Assembly (NCBI GenBank): GCA_958299035.1
Contig: CATQJL010000001.1
Coordinates: 54,548,333 to 54,612,332 of the forward strand
Length of the DNA: 64,000 nt
Direction of reading: 5' to 3'
Origin: Cylicocyclus nassatus
Lineage: Eukaryota; Nematoda; Chromadorea; Rhabditida; Strongylidae
Shown here: positions 1 through 12,600 of the stretch, piece after piece
Position numbering within the stretch: position 1 is the stretch's first letter
Layout: each line of letters begins with the position of its first letter
Notes under the pieces: generated by a model
Databases searched by the model: none
The model's input: the letters and a program-made list of their open reading frames with translations, nothing else
Told to the model about the DNA's origin: nothing
Translations under genes and position numbers: made by a program

Positions 1-120
1 ACAAGATAATTTTGGTACGATGAAGCGAAAATTTCCTCTGAGTGGAACTTAAGTCCTTACCGATTCATTGAAATTTCGAAAGCCAGTTCGATCAGTTGCA
101 GTTCTTCATCTGCAAAGTGC

Positions 121-193
121 GGCCTCGTGGCCTAATGGATAAGGCGTCGGACTTCGGATCCGAAGATTGCAGGTTCGAGTCCTGCCGGGGTCG
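121..193 (+). tRNA. tRNA-Arg (anticodon TCG)
   Basis: A 73-nt cloverleaf folds completely. The 7-bp acceptor stem pairs GGCCTCG with CGGGGTC (two G-U pairs), the D-arm is GGCCTAATGGATAAGGC, the anticodon stem TCGGA/TCCGA encloses loop CTTCGGA with anticodon TCG, and the T-arm carries GGTTCGAGTCC. There is no intron; discriminator base is G. It reads CGA arginine codons. It stands alone upstream of the Nudix gene, on the opposite strand. Confidence 0.95.
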
Positions 194-366
194 TAACTTT
201 TGCACCGTTGGGTGTTGCCACTTTCTATGCGTCTTGTTACAAAAGGTCCCCCTCCTGCGAGTGCCATTTTATACGTTGTGTCACTTCATATCAGTTCACG
301 TACCCATCTCATTGCGCATACGAGTGATGATAAAATTCTTGAGGTCGTACAAAATCACTCAAAAAT

Positions 367-579
367 TACCCTAATTTCACGTGTATAAGGCACGGGGGAT
401 TTTTTTTTCCAAATTCGACCAGCCCAGACAAGCCAAAGGACTTTACAACCAAAGGGTCCTATAAGCTGTATATTGCTTGAGAGACGTGCGATGTAAATTT
501 CTTCCGGAATACATCAAGCGGCAGAGCGGCTCGCATGAAAATTCGAAAAAGTGCGCCCTATAAGCGTGAAATTAGGGTA
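367..579. repeat. Short inverted-repeat (MITE-like) element
   Basis: TACCCTAATTTCACG at 367-381 is repeated in reverse complement at 565-579, and the neighbouring bases (tataaggcac / gtgcgccctata) also pair imperfectly. The element is about 213 bp and has no coding content. It lies between the tRNA and the 3' end of the Nudix gene. Its family is unknown. Confidence 0.6.
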
Positions 580-776
580 CACTAGTTTGAAAACAAAGCG
601 AATGAGCAAGTTTGTTACACATTACATTATTTTATACTCTGCACGTAATGCAAATCATGTGACAGAAAGGGAATGCATATAATGCAAGGCCTATTACTGG
701 GCAAGATAATTTACAACCATGTCATAAAAACTCTGATTCTGGTGCATAACTGCTGTATCTATCTCTGGAGCAGATT

Positions 777-3700
777 CTATACTCGCTGTAGTTGCCTGTT
801 CAAAAACCACTGCATCATAAGCATAACAGCAGGTGGGCGAGTGGGAACATCAGTTGGAGTTTGCAAGTAGGCAGGAACTTTATCAAACGGTATGGAACAC
901 TGAAATCGAAACATCTGCCATCGAACAGAAAAATAAGAAGATATCCATAACACAAATAAAAACTCAAGCATTTCAATGCCAAATTGTGGCGCCAAATCAA
1001 GCCACGAGATCTCTGCAATTTTTGGGAACTTGCAATCAGCAAGAAATAAAAGATGGCCAGAACAGCGCATGTTTTTTTAATGTAAAGTCACAGAAATAGA
1101 CGATAGCACTAACCGGTATTACATCTTCCAGGGGCTTCCAGTCTTTCACTTTCATGGAGCTATTAACTTTAGCGTAGTAAACCTTCTGCCGATCACCCGA
1201 GAAGCTTATTCCTATTCTTAACATAAAAAAATTGAGCGGACTTCAGCAAGAGGAGTGATGTAAAACTCACAAGTAAGAGGTAACAAAGTCCATTTCATTT
1301 ATTAGATAACCGCATCTGCGCGCAACACATTCCTTGACTTGTTTCACGATTTGCTCTTTCGACGCGTTGCGTTCATAATGCCCACTGCACAATTCGATGG
1401 TGTAAGCCCATTCGGAAGGTTGTAAGGACCAGTCAATGGATTCAAGTTTTGTTTTTGGAGGAGCACGATGACGGGCAAGACCAATTAACGCGGCTGAAAG
1501 CCTTCATCTTGTAATTTCAAAGGAAATTTATAACGCTTAGACAAACTGACCTGGTCTGAACCGTTGTGTGAAAATGAGTTCCTTTCTATCTTCATCATAC
1601 AGCAAAATTGCGAAACTCTCATGACATAACGCCAGATCCCACGAGCGGGATAATGAACCCTCAAATAGGTATTTGTACTGAATGTTCACACAAGCATGCA
1701 ACAGAGATCCGTAATACGTACCAATGAATACGATTGCGAATCGCTGTTGCACGAATGAGCTGACTTATCTTCAGCAGCAGGTAAGATTTTCGTAACCGCT
1801 AGTCAGTAAACTCTGCGGTGTATAACTCAATGGGTTCTATTTACCCTGTGAGCTACTCAAACTCACTTTGATCAGTATCAGTGAGTGGACCCCTGGAGAG
1901 GTAGATTCGACCGGTTGTTGCGTAATAAATGCAGCAGAGCTTTTCTGTTGAAATTTCAAACAGCGTTTTTACGGTTAGACCAGCTTGCTTAGAAAGAATC
2001 GTTTCAAAAGTCTACCACTTCTGCCTGTTATTTCGCACAAAGCCATAACATACCATTCCCTTCGAAATATTGCCAATACTTCTGTTAAAAGCTTACTTCT
2101 GCAACAAGCTATCGACCAAAGTTTGATGAATTCTTGCTACATAAGAGTTAACCCAAGAGAACGTCAATGTGTCATTGATAATAAGGAACCTGGTTACCTC
2201 GGGTCACTCACAGAAGCGCTGCTAACTCATTTCTGTTCACCCTGCGAATAACTATAGAAAGGTTTTAACTCTCAGCAAACAGCTGTTGTGATATACAATC
2301 CGAAATAATGAAAAACAACATCATGAAGGCAATACTTACTATCGTAAAATGCATTCGAAGGGGAATGAAACGGTCTGACAATGGCATTTGCTCAAATTCC
2401 AGGTTCGTTAGGGGAACAACATCTTTTGGATGCCATTCGTATGATCCAGTAGTCTTAAAAGATATCTTCTGATGTAATTTATCACTAAAAAAGCTACTAC
2501 CACTGCATTGACTTGTTTAGAACACTTATTCTCGAGCCACCACATCAGAGCGTACAGCATAGAAGAGGGGCTCGGTGGATATTCGCTAGAGACGAGAGCA
2601 CGTATTTCATCTTCCGTTAAAAACACCTACAAATGAAGCATGAGAATCGAAAGATGCGAAAAATCAACAGATTACTGTTATGAAACGTAAATACCTTTGT
2701 AATATACTCATCCTCACTTGGATTTCCACCGCCTTCCGTGACTTTCATGGAATCATTGATTTCAGCATAGAAAAGATACTGCACACCTCCGGACTCATGT
2801 GCAGCGACGCTGAACGAAGGCTGAAGTGAAAACGGGCATTTGAAAAGTATACAAGAGTGGATCAAAAACAGCAAAATCACTCGTGTCATTGAACCTTCAT
2901 AACTTATGAATACAGAAAAGCAGAAGGAAACGCATTTGAAGTAAACAAAATTGTAAAAACAGCTACTAACTCAACCCTTGCTATACCGGTACAGAAAGCA
3001 GTGCTGCTCATCGTAATTTCATAAAACCAACTTGAAAGTCGTGACAAAATGAATATCTTCGTTCTTCACAGCGTACCCACATTCCTCTTCAATTTCTTCG
3101 CGAGCAATATCGATAACGGGAAGTTTCTAAAAATCGAGTTGGAAAAGAACATCTATCTCAGCAAATCACACCTTACTTTATCAATCATACCAGCACACAA
3201 TTCCAAGGTATAACCATTTGACGCATCGTATTTGGTCCAATCTATTTCACCGAGTTTCTTGTTGAAATTTTCTGGTTGTCGAAGTACATGTCCAACTAGG
3301 ACAGCTAAACACTAAATGAAGTTAAAAAGGAGTTTGAATCCGATAAACCACGAACAGAAGCACCTAACCTGGTCTGAATTGTTTGACAAGGATCATTTTC
3401 TTCATACCAGTATGGAAGAGTATGGTGGCGACACTGCTATGCCGTAATACAAGATCATAACTCTGTCGTTTGTCACCCTGAAGGCAGTACAGTGACATGG
3501 ACACCCCACTTTTAAAAAGGATTTGCTTAGGTGATGTGCATTTATTCGTTTGATTGGAAGACTATTTGCCAACGTATTATGTATGCCCAATGCATTAATG
3601 ACTTTGGTGAAGAACGAAAACGATTAATTCCTTAATAGCTCCTCCAAGAATTCAGTAAGAATTCAAGTTTCACAAGAAAATCAAACAAACGTAAATAAAG

Positions 3701-3811
3701 CGAACATTGCAACTGCTTTCTAACCTGAGTAAAAGTGCATTTGACTCCTCTGAGATATGCTGATCGGATGTTCTCCTCAAAAGTCACATTTGCTAACAGC
3801 TCCGCGGCCAT
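777..3811 (-). CDS. Tandem Nudix protein, NUDT14-like UDP-sugar diphosphatase
   Basis: Eleven exons on the minus strand: 3811-3725, 3477-3369, 3304-3177, 3126-3028, 2820-2695, 2626-2526, 2484-2340, 1677-1551, 1493-1271, 1216-1114 and 899-777. All join in phase to give 456 aa and a stop. Residues about 1-216 form one NUDT14-type domain (VLVKQFRPA, ELCAG, then Nudix helix REEIEEECGY at 117-126). Residues about 217-456 form a second (TQRFRPA, IELCSG, helix ending ECVARRCGY). NUDT14 relatives are about 220 aa and hydrolyse UDP-glucose and similar sugars. The first domain keeps the metal-binding Glu pair; in the second it is Arg366-Arg367, so it should not be catalytic. The fusion depends on a 41-nt intron (2525-2485); the alternative is two genes in an operon. 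The acceptor at 1217 is TTAAG. Family call sure, fusion likely. Confidence 0.85.
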
Positions 3812-3840
3812 TGCGGGAGGTTTCCTAAAATTAAAAAAGC
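3811..3840 (-). promoter_or_regulatory. Probable spliced-leader trans-splice acceptor and start context
   Basis: On the minus strand a pyrimidine-rich tract ending TTTTTTAATTTTAG stands 13 nt before the ATG of the Nudix gene. No coding exon precedes it, as expected for an SL trans-splicing site in nematodes. It supports 3811 as the start codon. The spliced-leader sequence itself is not in the window. Confidence 0.55.
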
Positions 3841-3974
3841 TGTACGCGAAACTCACCTATATAGTGGACCAAGAAAAATATAAGGTGATTTAGATAAAAG
3901 ATAACTACAAAGTCCCAAAAAAAACCTATCGATCCTTGTCATTGTATGAAATCAACGTGAATGTAACAAAAAAA

Positions 3975-4571
3975 TCACCGTAACAAAGCACTTTTGTAGG
4001 GCGAGAATAAAGGATACGTTTTGTGCAACAGAGCATCCTTTTTGAATACAAGCGATCTATAGAGGTCATTGGAGAGTCGAGCGAATAATCCGCTCACTTT
4101 GGAAACTAGGGGTTTCGATATCGCAACGGTCGCCGGTAAATGTTGTGCCAGTTGCATTGTCAAGTGTATCGACCGAATGGCAAACAACAGAATGCTTGTG
4201 CCCGCAAAAATTGTTTTTTGTACCGGTTTTGCGCCTACGACAATGGAGGTGCGGACGAGCCCAACTATACCATAGATCAAAAATATATTCGCAATGCTGT
4301 GTGCTGGCTGCGAACCCGGCTGGGATACGGAGGAGCGTTGGCGACGGCGCCCCCTGTGAGGTACACAAAGTAGAGCAGTGATGACAAACTTAGGACACCT
4401 TTGGAGGGGATAAGCCTCCGTGAAAGGAATCTCTATAGCCTTAACTGAGCTCTGGGTTAGCCGCGCTGGACCGAAGTACACTAGACTAATGTGCGTACCA
4501 TCTCCGAGAATAACATTCATGCGTGAAGGTGAATGAAATTCGGAGATCATTCCAAGATCGGAAAGAAGCAT
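3975..4571 (-). other. Open stretch of unclear coding status (198-codon ORF, minus)
   Basis: The region is richer in GC than its surroundings and open in several frames on both strands. The minus strand has 198 codons without a stop; a second minus frame has cysteine-spaced stretches that recall EGF-like repeats (for example FTGDRCD), and a plus frame carries clustered cysteines (CARKNCFLYRFC). No frame gives a convincing family or a clean exon chain. It may be a decayed gene fragment. No product is proposed. Confidence 0.2.
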
Positions 4572-5538
4572 TTAGCTTGCTCAACGCCACGTACAACTTC
4601 ACCTTACATCCTCCGCCTTGCCCGTGTAACTAGGTAGAGAAGAGAAATAATCCGCCTCTTCAGATCTTTTTTGACAGATAGTACCTTTTTTATTTGTCGA
4701 CGTTATTCTCGCATGAGGATCGAAATGAATATGAAATATATGAACTTAAAAATTTTTCCAGCCTAACCAAAATTCGAGTTGCCCCAAGATTTGAGTGGCA
4801 GATTTGCGCTTTACTAAACTGGCATCTCGCCCTGAACTGAAGAACGTCAAACTGTTACCCTTCACCTTCGTTTCGCATGACCATAGAACACCTGCCTTAC
4901 ACAGGGACTAACTTTTTCTGATTTACTACTTGCTTTTCATTTACTGCCTCTTTCTGGTGTTATTTTTTCCTCTTGGTGTCGTAGTCTTGAATAGGGCTGC
5001 GACTCCGCCCTAGTTTGCGTAATAATTTGCGCAAATCGGTGGAGCAAGTGGAGTCAAAACGTTGTTATCAAAACTGCGAGATTTGCAAAGGAAAATTGGC
5101 TTCACAGACATGAAAGTTTCCGAGCTTGATGCCTAACTCATATAATTTACTTACTACCTAATTTTGCGAAAGTTGCAAAGGGAGAAGAATGATACTGTTG
5201 AAGCCATTTACCAATGTTGTTAAAGGGACTATTCACCAAACTGAGGGTGATGCTGTGGCTGGGCTCATACGATAAGTTCCCGAACAGTCAAAGCACAGTT
5301 TGAGCGCTGTGATAGCATAATAGCGGAGCCCTTGTCTAAGTTATCGTACAAGTCCCGCTGCAAAAGATGAAATCCAAAGCGTGTAAATCGCTCCAGGAAG
5401 GCTGCCAAGGTGGCTCCGCCCATCAATGTGGGTAGCCTGAAGATTATGTTGACTACACCATTCTCTCGCTGGTATTATCGCTAAAATGACTTGAAAAACA
5501 CCATGTAGTTAACCTGAGAAAGTCGCAACATTGTGCAA
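4572..5538. other. Intergenic, nothing recognised
   Basis: No exon chain, RNA gene or strong inverted repeat was seen in this stretch. Confidence 0.5.
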
Positions 5539-5582
5539 CAATATTCTCTCCCAGCAGTATTTACTGCTGGGAGAGAATATTG
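5539..5582. repeat. Perfect 21-bp hairpin
   Basis: Arms at 5539-5559 and 5562-5582 are perfectly complementary over 21 bp (CAATATTCTCTCCCAGCAGTA type) with only TT between them. It stands alone in intergenic DNA, about 1 kb upstream of the CHK-like gene. It could be a MITE remnant or a hairpin RNA precursor, though the 2-nt loop is unusually small for a microRNA. Confidence 0.85.
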
Positions 5583-6640
5583 CCGCGAATCAGATGTGGA
5601 CATGAGGAGAAAAACTTTCCAAGATAAAGAAGGGAATGTGGTGTTATACAGTAAACTGAAGTCTAATTCATTCCTTCAAGAAAAGCTTTAACGAATTCAC
5701 CCACTCGAATTATAGATTAGCTTTGCCAAAGACGGGATATCCTTAAGGCCAGGTTTCCTCGAGTAATCTTCTATTTTCTAATATATAAAGATTCGTTAAC
5801 TCAATTAAAAAATGTGCAAATAGCGGGAAAATCGCGGCGGGTCAAGCGAACGCCCTTGAGAGCACCTTTAGACTGCTGGTTCACTAGTGGTTCAAAAAAT
5901 TCCTCCTAGGAATTTGCAATAGCATTCCGTGCTATAGGCGTTGGTCATACCACACGCGATTCTAGTTACGCGATCTGGCAATTTGCCAGATGCCTTCGAA
6001 ACCGACACTGGCAGATCACTGTAAAACATTCATAGCTTGATAAAATGCCCTATCTTCAGCACAAAATGCAAGCACGATGAGTACGGACAATTGGAATATT
6101 GCCGTGCGTCGCAACTGAAATTGCGTAAGGTATGGCTACGACCTTAGAAAAGCAGTCCCATATCCTCCTTTTTTTCCGAGCAAAAAGCAATGCAGACTCA
6201 AGCAAATCGCTATGACTGTGACTTGGTCGTGGAATGTCAACCCTTCCGTTATCAGCAATAATGAGTCATTGATAGCTACTTTATTACATGGGAGAATTTG
6301 TGCTTTATTGTAAAATTCTTTATCTGGCGTTTTTATCACGAAGAATTCTATACTAATCTACATAACCTGCAAAGAACAGTTTTACAATAGATGCTTCTAT
6401 GGACAAAGAGAGTAGCTCATAAAAGTCAATTTGAGGATAAGGATTGGAGACGAAACTGCTGAGTGCTGAACTTCTCTCCACATTGATTCGCAAGAGCATC
6501 GGTCAGCTTTAGGAATGATTGCCAAGATAAGGGTAGTGCTGTAGTCACCGTTGTTTGCTTATTGCAGTGATATTACGGAATCGTCAAGGGGCGCCTCCAC
6601 CCCTTAGCGTTCTTAGTTGCGAAAGCGATTCCTTCCACTG
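5583..6640. other. Intergenic upstream of the CHK-like gene; one small hairpin
   Basis: No gene is supported here. A 9-bp-arm hairpin (ATCTGGCAATTTGCCAGAT) occupies 5973-5991. The promoter and 5' leader of the CHK-like gene should lie in the last few hundred bases, with possible leader acceptors CCCCTTAG and GTTCTTAG just before the ATG at 6641. Confidence 0.4.
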
Positions 6641-9600
6641 ATGAAGTTGTCAGAGCTCGTGGCTCAAGCTCTTCATCTAACCAATTATACTGAGTCGAAA
6701 CCTAGCGTTAGCTTCAATGGGGTCACCACCTTCGAAATCGAGGTAAGTAATACTTTCTCTGTATTAAAGTTAAGCATTAGTTCTATGCCGAAAAAGAAAT
6801 TACTTTCTTTTTCTTACAAAGCTCTCATTGATTTAACTTCTAGTCGTAGGTGGAATATTGTAAATCGAACATTCATGCATTCAAAAGCTCCAATTGACTG
6901 GAGAATTTACGTCAATTTTCAAATTCAAGTAGATGCCAAATTACAAAACTGGGATTAAGAAATGATTTGAACGCATTCGGTGCATTTGCTTCTATTAGTC
7001 CAGTAAGTACCGAGCACTTTGACAACAACTGAACTGCACAGATCTGAGATTTGAAACTGTCATTTGCACTAGTAATCAGCTTATTCTATTTATATGTCTC
7101 TACTGATGTTAGCAAAACTAGCACATGACCATCGTATAGAGCAACGGTTAACTTTGCGGGGAAAGTTTGGTTCATAAAATATTGTTTTTTTTTTCAAAAT
7201 TTCGGTCTTATAAATTCTAGATGAAACATTATTCTGAAACTATTCAAAAATTAACGAATTTTGGCCTTTGTGCGATGAATTATAAGATATTATTCGCAAA
7301 GAAGAAACAGTGTGTGATTAAGAAGCAAGATAGTGGCTTGAAAATTTCGAAGTTAACACTACACGCAAGGCCGTCCAGAAAAGCAGAATTCCATACGAAA
7401 CAATCAAAGAACGCATCGTTCACGCACTTTCAATTTGGGCAATTTTATGAAAGGGTCGTAGGTAACAAAGAGCATTAATTTATCGCTGATTTTTTGTTTA
7501 GTGGTTTTGTTTTAATCTTCTTCTGCTGACAGTTCTCATTTATCAGCCACGTTAAGCCTCAAGATCACACCTTTCACTTTTGGTCGAACTTTTTTTAGTT
7601 ATCTCTCAGCTGATGAAGAGGTAGTTTCGTCATAGGTAGTTACTGGTAATATCGGTAAATGCACATTGGTAGGACACATTTTCAAACTTTATCACTTTTT
7701 TGTCTTCGCTACATGCTTTAGTTGTTTTCGTTATCTTTATTAGTCGTGCATGGGTCCGACTTCGAATACGCGTAACAGTCACATTACTCTATGGTTAGAT
7801 CGGTGCCATATAAATCATAAAGCAATCAATCTCTTGCAAAAAATTACACCTAAGCGTTATGTCGTAGTGAACAGCGCTAACTTTAGAATCAACGAGCGCT
7901 TGTCAAGTTGGCAATGCTCCTCCCTTTCTATTACTCTAATTAACGGAAGCTTGTTTACTAAAAGTCGACTACAAGTCATCTCTATTCCTCCCCAAATGGA
8001 CATCGAGAAAAGAAAAGAGATGCATTAACGAAGTTTCTGTAAACGTCACAATATCTGTGTTGCCCAGAAATATAATGATTTCTTGCTTACAAGGAGAGGA
8101 TACTTAGTCGGAAGCACCAATCCAGACGAGACACATATCATCTTAGAGCGCTTGAAACGCTGATTCCAAATCTGCAATTTCTAGCTGCGGAGCGGTTTTG
8201 CAGAGGGAGTTATGAGGGGTGTTTCCTCTGGGGTTGAGGCGCCCTCCACCAGGTCTCCCCCTACCTATGAGCACTGTAGAGGAGTACCAACTGGTGGCAA
8301 TTGACCTAGTGGTAAGTGACGTGCTTGATAAAGAGTGTCAAGGTACTAATCCCCTGCGCATGCAAAATTAAACTTCTGAATGGCTTTAGAGCCCTGAAGC
8401 ATGAAGCTTCTGATGATATTGATACTAGTCGAAGTTAGAAGTGTTAAAAAAAACCAAAGTAATATGAGTATTATAATCTTTGCTGTAATCTTCATTCAAG
8501 TTACTTACCATTAGGTCAGTTGCCATCAGCTGATACTCCTCTACAGTGCTTACAGATAAGGGGAGACCGCTGGAGTGCGCCTAAACCCCAGAGGAAACAC
8601 CCCTCTAACTCCTTCTACAAAACAGGTTTCAAGCGCTTTAAGATGATATATGTCTCATCTGAATTGGCGCTTTCGACTAAGTATCCACTCCTTGTTAGTA
8701 ATTTCGCAAAACTTGTTCTTGAAAAAATTGAAAGAACTTCTTTGCATCATGAAATAGCGGGAATCTCCTTTTGTTCACAAGAGTCGCAGTGACACAACAA
8801 TCTTATTTTACAGGACTTGTTTTTTAGGCCTCGGGCAGAGTTCACGCGATTTCATCGTCGCGATTGATCGCGACAAGACAACTGTAACAATACCATTGCA
8901 TGCCGATCTTCTTGCATTGCGGTTGTGATAGTTTCCCAACACAACTAATCGTGACAAACTACCACAACGAAATACAAAAAGATCGGCATGCAATGGATTA
9001 GTAACACTTGTCTTGTAGCGGTCGCAACGATGAAACCGCGTGAACTCTGCCCGAAGCCTTAGGCCCCGGGCAGACTTCACGCGATTTGATCGTCGCGACC
9101 GAATCGCGACAAGACAACTGTTACAACATCATTCCGTGCCGATCAACTTGCATTTCGGTTGTGATACTTTTCCAGCCCGGAATTTTTGAATGTAAAATGA
9201 AAATGAATGGAAATGTCGGCGATTGAATCGCGACGATCAAATCGCGTGAAGTCTGTCCGGGCCCTTAGAGTGCAGAAGGAGTTCGATACATAATCTTTTG
9301 GTCCTTTCCGATGTAGCAATAACCAACCTTTTTCTATTCTTTCTCATTTTTGTCTTACTGAAATGGAGCAGCCTTGGGAGCTTTTTAGTCTTCAAACACT
9401 GCAGTTCTATTTTCGCTATACTGAGCGAGAGTTCTGTAACACTCAAAATAAGATTGCAAAGTACCTGAGGCTACAGCGATTATACAGAGACAGGAATCAC
9501 TTCTTTTCTCATCAACACAGAAACAAAAGAGGAGAATACGATTCTCATTTTGAAGAACTCAAAACTGCAGACAGAGTCTGAAGTAAACAAAAATGTGGAT

Positions 9601-12600
9601 AGAACAGAGGAGGAAAAGAACACTTAATGATGTGAAGAAATGCATTGAATGGCTTTTTATTCTAACAACACTACAAATCTGCGGTCACGAATCAATCCAA
9701 TAAGCGGGGCTGGACGCCACTCGCACATGAGCAGAGTGGATGTTGCTTCCCTAAATTAAAAACCGCTGGGTTCGCGTGTATACCCATCTAAACATGTATA
9801 AGCTTGTGCGAATTGTCGTTTTCAGTACTCTCACGAACAAGTTGAACGGTTATCACCAGGGTTGAGCAAGAGGTCAGGCACAAGTCTTTCCAAAACGACC
9901 CCCCCCCAGTGAAAGCCCCTAAACGACCCCTCTGCTTCACCTCCAGGACCTCAGGCTGTGATAATTCGAAGAGATCAGCCGTTTTTGGGAGGTTCTTGTT
10001 TTTTTGGAGGTCTGTAGGTCGACTTTCTGCGATTGCACAGCACACGCACTTGACGGCAAGTTTTGGATTTTGGATAGCCCTACTTTTAGAGCTATAATTC
10101 CCACAGGGGTGTATTGTTTGGCTCTAAATTTGCAGTATTGCAAGAAGAGGCTTTGAGTTCAATACTCATAGCAGAAATGGAGCAATTTTTAGATTTTGAA
10201 AACAAGTTAATCGGGTCAGGCGCAACCCCTCAAAAGCTCAGGCGGCCTGACCTTTTGTGGGGTTGCGCCTGACCCGATTAACTTTATCATTGAAGAAGCT
10301 TTTTTATTCAAGTTTTATGTGAATCGCTAGCACAACCCTCGAAGATTCCACAGTAAGTGTTTGGACTTATTCGACTTGTTTCGGCCTTGTGGTAATCCGT
10401 GGAGCTGATGCAGTCATGGCGAAAAACGCGCCGGTCGAAATTTTGGCATTATTTCTAACTCCACTATTTGAAAGCGATACAAAGCGCGATTTTTAACAGA
10501 ACAGATTTGGCAGTCGTTGCAACTTTCAACTACAGTATCCGCGCGCCATTTACAGGGTACTCGTGCGGGGACTCTCAGTTTTAGCCAGTTTGAAACGTGC
10601 TGTCAAGGCTATTCGAGGCTATAGTTTTTAGAGTAGGCTGCCAGGAGTTGCACTGATGGTGGATTCTATTTCATTGGCTGGATTACGAGTTAGCTGTTTG
10701 GCTAACTTCGATGGGGATACCTAACACCTCTGAGTGGCTATTCGTCTTCAATCTTGATGTTGTGCATGTAGAGACGTCAGAGAAGATTGAGTATATTAGT
10801 ATAACGATTTTGACTTTTTCTGTTCCCGTCTAACGTAGCCGGTAGTAGTGTTCTGGTACATTTCTCGGCGCTATTCCAGTATACCGACCCCAAAAATTAA
10901 AACGGATTTCGCTCAAACTCGGTATAGGGGGGTTATTCGATCCGCTGATGCCAAATATCATGTTGATTCCGTGCGATAGCGCCATTTTCCGGGGGTTACG
11001 GTGGGTATACGGTAGGGGGTCAACATCACAAAATTCTCTGAAACTCGGTAAGAGGGGGTTATCCGACATGCTGAACACGAATACGATATTCATTCGTTAC
11101 GGTAGCTCCTCATTCCGGGGTAATGGTGGGTATACGGTAAGGGCAAAATCACGATATCCGCTGAAACTTCGTGTAGGGGGGTTATTTGACATGCTGATCA
11201 CGATTATGATGTTTATTAGTTACGATAGTGCCTCATTCCGACGTTACGTTGGGTATACATTACCAATACCACCGCTAGATCGAGATTCAGGGCTTGAAAT
11301 CTCAGTCACACGTCGGAAATTTCCTCCCCCTGCTTTGCTTAGGCAAAAGCCGCCGCAGGGTGTATCGAGCGCGCCGGTGGGTGTAGAAAGCAGTGAATTA
11401 GACCCTCCTACAGTATACCCACCGTAACCCCGGAATGAGGTCCTACCGTAACGAATGGATATCATATTCGTGTTCAGCATGTCAAATAACCCCCCTGCAC
11501 CAAGTTTTAGAGAATTTTGTGATTTTGACCCCCTACCGTATACCCACCGTACCCCCGGAAAATGGCGTTATCGCGCGGAATCGATATGATATTCGGCATC
11601 AGCGGATCGAATAACCCCCCCCCCCCCTATACCAAGTTTGAGCGAAATCCGAGATTTTCAATTTTTGGGGTCGGTATACTGGAATAGTACCCATTTCTCG
11701 ATCTGCATGTAACATTTATTGAAGTTGTAAATTCCATGCTCGAGAATCTCAAAGCAAAACGAGCCTATCAAGCTGAGATGTTGCTTGAATATGTAAGAGA
11801 GTCGGAGAATGACTGCATTTCTGACAATTTGTCACCAACTGTTTGGTAGAATCCCAGTCAGTTTTTCAACCGTATACTCAGCTACGTTGGTAGCTGGTTA
11901 GCAATTTATGGTGTTCAATTTTGCTCTTATAAATCCAATTCAGTGATAGAGAACATGGCCGCCTGATCGCGCTATCGGAAATCGAACCCTCATTGTCGGT
12001 ACATCGTGCTGAACGCTAGGTAGCATGCCGAATCTTAGCGTTCTCAGTCCTGTTGTGCTGTGAAGAGCTAATTGTGAGGCTCCTCATGTAAGCGCTTGCC
12101 CATTAGGAAATAGGTTACTCGTATCTACCTTTAGCGGTCGTGTTTCTCAACCAAACAGTTGATAACACACAACGCATTTGATGGACGTTCTGCAGATTGT
12201 CATCCTTCTCGACTGGGATTACGGAATGAAACCTAATCATAAAGTAGTGATAGTTTCTACAATTAGTGCAACTGACTACATAAACATCGCTGATTCCGAA
12301 AGCTGCTTCCTCAACTCTAACTTTCACATATAACCGCTTACACGACTCACTTCAAATTATCTGCACAAAACAAGCCCAATTTTGATTCCCATGATCGTCT
12401 CCCATGATCGTCACAACTAGAATGGAGTCAAACTAATAAAATTGCAGATTTCAACAGTTTTGTGAATAGTGCACAAGCAATTTTTTTGAGCAAATTAGTA
12501 AAAGCAAGTTACCACAAGCCCACTATGTTGTTTTTCACATCTATTCAATGAACAAGACATCGAACAATAAGTTACCGAACACCTCAAAGTTATTGGTGAA

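Noticed and set aside
3975..4571. 198-codon ORF, the longest in the window, as a gene
   Set aside because: Several frames on both strands are open here; no frame shows a family, and exon boundaries could not be set. Kept only as an ambiguous region.
10926..11688. Regular repeats as a CRISPR array
   Set aside because: The units are about 125 bp, mirrored, without spacers, and the genome is eukaryotic.
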